Notes under the pieces: model-generated
Told to the model about the DNA's origin: nothing
Database searches by the model: none
The model's input: only the letters and a program-made list of their open reading frames with translations
Part shown: positions 61,405-64,000 of the stretch, one piece after another
Position numbering within the stretch: position 1 is the first letter of the stretch
Layout: each line of letters opens with the position of its first letter
Assembly: GCF_001672815.1 (NCBI RefSeq)
Contig: NZ_LZKK01000235.1
Span: forward strand, 23,944-87,943
Length of the DNA: 64,000 nucleotides
Source of the DNA: Mycobacterium sp. E796
GTDB lineage: Bacteria; Actinomycetota; Actinomycetes; Mycobacteriales; Mycobacteriaceae
Direction: 5' to 3'
Program-made: the position numbers and the translations under genes

Positions 61405-63579
61405 ATGCTGATCCGGGTCCCCTCGATCCGGCAAACGTTGGAGCAGTTGCGCACCGAGGATCCGGAGCGCGACGCGCTGAAACGGGCCGTCCGGGCGGCG
61501 ATCATGGTGCCGATTACGGCCGGAGTCGCCTTCGCTCTGGTGGGCGGCACCGTGACACCGCTGTATGCGCTGCTCGGCGCTTTCTGGCTGCTGGTGGTCA
61601 CCGAATTTCCCGGCAACCGGCAGCAGCGCGCGGTGGGTTACCTCGGCTTAACCGTCAACGGGATCGTCCTGATCGCCGTCGGCACCTTGGTCGCCCCAAA
61701 CGCCTGGCTGGCCGTGGCGTTGATGTTTCTCCTCGCGATCGCGGCCACCCTGGCCAGCTTGCTCAGCACGACGGTCTCCGCCGGTCAGCGCGCGACCCTG
61801 TTGTGTTACGTCTGGCCGGTCTGCACGCCGACCGGGCCCATCGGCGAGCGGTTGCTTGGTTGGCTGATCGCCGTCCTGCTGTGCGTGCCGGCGGCGTTGT
61901 TCTTCCTTCCGCCGCGGCACTATGGTGCCCTGCGCCGGCATGTCCGACAGGTGTGCACCGCGCTGGCCGACCGGATCGAGGGCACCGGTTCGGCCGAGGA
62001 CGTGACCACGGCCATGGACGCGTTGCGGGCGAATTTCCTGGCCGCCAGCTGCCGCCCGGTCGGCCTCAGCGCCGGCAGCCGGGCGCTGGTACGCGTCGTC
62101 GACCTTCTCGAGCTGGTCGCCGACCTCGTCGACGACGACACCGGGAGGACGCTGGGCACGCTGAACCCGCCCGCCGTCGAAATCCTGCGATGCTGCTCGC
62201 GATTGCTCGACGCAGAGCAACTTGCCCAGCGCGCCACAAATCGCGCCACCCTGGACGAGGTGCTGGCCCAATTGCGGTCGCTGGCACGGCGCAATTACCG
62301 CGACGACGTGGTGCTGATTCTCGACGCACCGGACGACGAGTCTGCCAGTGCGACGGGGCGACAGCTGCTGGGTTGCCGAAGCATCACGACGACCATCGCA
62401 TTGATCGGCAGGGTCATCGCGGCGGCCGCCGCGGCCGACGCGCGGCCGGTGTGGGCACGGGCCCTCGGCCTGCAGCTGCCGCCCACCGGATTCGCCGACC
62501 GGCTGGCGTCGGAGACCGCCGCCGGCACGGCGGCCGCGGCGGCGTTCCTGGCCACCCGTTCCGTCGCGGCACACAACGGCCTGCGCATGGGGGTCGGGTT
62601 GGCCCTGGCGGTCGCCGTCACTCATCTGCATCTGGTAGAGCATGGCTTCTGGGTCGTGGTCGGAACGATGCTGGTGCTCAGCAGCAGCGCGTTGACCACC
62701 AGGACCAAAGTCGTTCAGGCGGTTGTCGGTACGACGCTGGGGATCATCGTCGGAGGGCTGCTCGTCGGGGCCGTCGGTTCGGAGCCCGTGGCGCTGTGGT
62801 TGCTGGTCCCGATCACCATTTTCGGGTCGACCTACCTGCCGCGGTTCGTTTCGTTCACCGTCGCCCAGGCCGTGGGGGCGTTGAGCCTGCTGGTCATCCT
62901 CAATCTCACCGCGCCCGCCGGCTGGCGCGTCGGCCTGCTGCGCATCGAAGACATCGCGATGGGCGCGGCCGTCGGCCTGGTCGTGTCGCTGCTGCTGTGG
63001 CCCCGGGGCGCCACGGTTGCGGTGTCGGCCCTGATTCGGGCGGCGGTCGATGTCAACTTGCGCTACCTCCGGGCGGCCGTGCTGCGGGTCACCGAGGGTC
63101 ACTCGGAAGACAGCGACTCCGAACTCGCCGCCCTCAGCCACGATGCCCTCGTGTGCAGCCGAAGAGTGGATGACGCTGTGCGGCATTATCTTTCGGAGAC
63201 GGGTAGCGGGGCCGACCTGCGCACTCCGGTGGTGCGGGCGGCCAACCGGGCCACGTGGTTACGCCTCGCGGCGGACATGATCGCCGACATCAGGACGCTG
63301 CCCCCGAACGGGTCCTACCCGTCCGCCCGGGCCGTGCTGGAAGCCCACTTGGAGTTCGTCACCGAGCGGTTCTCAGCGTCCAACGACACGAACGGTCGGC
63401 CGATGGCCGGGGAAGTCGCCAGGGCGTTGCGAGCCGAGGCGGCCGGCGAAGCCAACGCGGTCGAGGCCGCGCAGCCATTCGTCACGGTGGCGGCCACCCT
63501 CGGCGAACTCGAGCTGATACCGCTCGGGCAGCCCGAAATACCTTCTCCCACAAAGGCTTCCATCACTAGCCAGAGTTGA
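61405..63579 (+). CDS. FUSC-family inner-membrane transporter
   Basis: 724 residues. Two sets of membrane helices (residues 30-165 and 390-530, for example YLGLTVNGIVLIAVGTLVAP and VVQAVVGTTLGIIVGGLLVG) flank a cytosolic helical domain; a second helical domain is C-terminal. This is the FUSC/aromatic-acid-exporter-like fold; the substrate is unknown. The ATG is preceded by a short gap after yqeY (78 bases). Convergent with selB. Confidence 0.85.
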   Translation: MLIRVPSIRQTLEQLRTEDPERDALKRAVRAAIMVPITAGVAFALVGGTVTPLYALLGAFWLLVVTEFPGNRQQRAVGYLGLTVNGIVLIAVGTLVAPNAWLAVALMFLLAIAATLASLLSTTVSAGQRATLLCYVWPVCTPTGPIGERLLGWLIAVLLCVPAALFFLPPRHYGALRRHVRQVCTALADRIEGTGSAEDVTTAMDALRANFLAASCRPVGLSAGSRALVRVVDLLELVADLVDDDTGRTLGTLNPPAVEILRCCSRLLDAEQLAQRATNRATLDEVLAQLRSLARRNYRDDVVLILDAPDDESASATGRQLLGCRSITTTIALIGRVIAAAAAADARPVWARALGLQLPPTGFADRLASETAAGTAAAAAFLATRSVAAHNGLRMGVGLALAVAVTHLHLVEHGFWVVVGTMLVLSSSALTTRTKVVQAVVGTTLGIIVGGLLVGAVGSEPVALWLLVPITIFGSTYLPRFVSFTVAQAVGALSLLVILNLTAPAGWRVGLLRIEDIAMGAAVGLVVSLLLWPRGATVAVSALIRAAVDVNLRYLRAAVLRVTEGHSEDSDSELAALSHDALVCSRRVDDAVRHYLSETGSGADLRTPVVRAANRATWLRLAADMIADIRTLPPNGSYPSARAVLEAHLEFVTERFSASNDTNGRPMAGEVARALRAEAAGEANAVEAAQPFVTVAATLGELELIPLGQPEIPSPTKASITSQS

Positions 63580-64000
63580 TCAGACCATCGTCCGGGTGCC
63601 GTCGCCGGCGCGCCTGGTGACACGCCGGTCGTCGAGCCGCTCGAGCAGTGGCACGGCGACGCGACGGGTGGTGCCCAGGGCGCGCCGGGCCTCGCTGACG
63701 GTGAACGGCTGCGGCAGCTTCGCCAGGACGTCGGCCGCCCGATCGAACGCGTCGGGACCCAGTACCACGCCGTCGGCGATCCGGGCCAGCCGCCCGGCGC
63801 GCACGGCGGCGGCCAGCTCCCGGGGGCCGAGCTTGAGGTCGGCCAGTTCGGCGGCCTCCGGCGCGCGAAACGGCTCGGCGGCCAGCCATTCCTCGATCGC
63901 GCGCACCGCCTTGTCGACGCGGGCCGGCAGTGGGCGGGCGAGCACGACGTCGCGGCGGGCATGCCGCTCGAGACGCTGCGGCAACGCGCCGGGCTGCCCG
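63580..64000 (-). CDS. selB: Selenocysteine-specific elongation factor SelB, C-terminal end (cut by window edge)
   Basis: The visible C-terminal 140 residues match the winged-helix tail of SelB: FRAPEAAELADLKLGPREL, GRLARIADGVVLGPDAFDRA and PFTVSEARRALGTTRRVAVP. The tail binds the SECIS RNA and delivers selenocysteyl-tRNA at UGA codons. The GTPase domain lies beyond 64000. M. tuberculosis lacks SelB from memory, so selenoprotein synthesis (selA, selD, formate dehydrogenase) should be encoded elsewhere in this genome. It converges on the FUSC gene. Confidence 0.8.
   Translation of the reverse strand, partial: GQPGALPQRLERHARRDVVLARPLPARVDKAVRAIEEWLAAEPFRAPEAAELADLKLGPRELAAAVRAGRLARIADGVVLGPDAFDRAADVLAKLPQPFTVSEARRALGTTRRVAVPLLERLDDRRVTRRAGDGTRTMV

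Overview
The window is a GC-rich chromosomal segment of a slow-growing, non-tuberculous Mycobacterium, probably close to the M. avium complex. The evidence is PE-family genes, a complete ergothioneine operon, MurT/GatD, LpqH-like and cutinase genes, many GTG starts, and a gene order that follows (in inverted orientation) the M. tuberculosis stretch from about Rv3725 to Rv3688c. Synteny and Rv numbers are recalled from memory, not searched. The species is not determined.

Layout. 1-5.3 kb: a truncated WS/DGAT acyltransferase, an NAD-dependent epimerase, an intact cutinase (split in M. tuberculosis), a CsbD-like stress protein, a serine beta-lactamase-fold esterase and a DapB-like dehydrogenase. 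5.3-11.3 kb: an accessory block of unknown function. It holds two overlapping unknown genes, a small divergent gene, and a translationally coupled pair of a TPR protein and a CHAT (caspase-like) protease. 11.3-14.3 kb: an LpqH-like lipoprotein, a ParB/DGxHR-like protein coupled to an enoyl-CoA hydratase, LucA, tRNA-Ser(GGA) and the SRP RNA. 14.3-26.6 kb: conserved core genes (aspartate aminotransferase, dnaX, a methyltransferase plus FAD oxidoreductase pair, an SRPBCC protein, Ami1, YbaB, recR, a secreted C39-like peptidase, gatD-murT, a DnaQ-like exonuclease). 26.6-29.5 kb: a self-regulated membrane protein/TetR operon and a ClC transporter.

29.5-37.6 kb: leuA with a well-formed leucine attenuator (13-residue leader peptide with three consecutive Leu codons), an unusual HTH-DUF4185/GH183 protein divergent from a papain-like peptidase, the lysC-asd operon, a secreted DUF4185 protein and a 35-residue membrane mini-protein. 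37.9-39.6 kb: two tandem His/Gly-rich membrane proteins and a secreted PknH-sensor-like protein. 39.8-45.2 kb: the complete egtABCDE operon with overlapping stops and starts. 45.3-48.3 kb: a vestigial PPE N-terminus followed by two PE proteins with IP-rich repeat tails and duplicated promoter regions. 48.3-52.9 kb: a methyltransferase, a GCS2-family ligase, glpK and a PadR regulator with a palindromic operator. 53-61.3 kb: RDD, SpoIIM-like, DUF58, MoxR, DUF4350, DUF4129 and a multi-pass protein (a MoxR-type envelope module), then YqeY. 61.4-64 kb: a FUSC-family transporter and the C-terminal end of the selenocysteine elongation factor SelB.

Main non-routine observations: the TPR-CHAT accessory island, the HTH-GH183/papain divergent pair, the PPE remnant with PE tandem duplication, the leuA attenuator, the TetR operators straddling a start codon, and a family of dispersed inverted-repeat elements (15575-15656 and 53473-53572).
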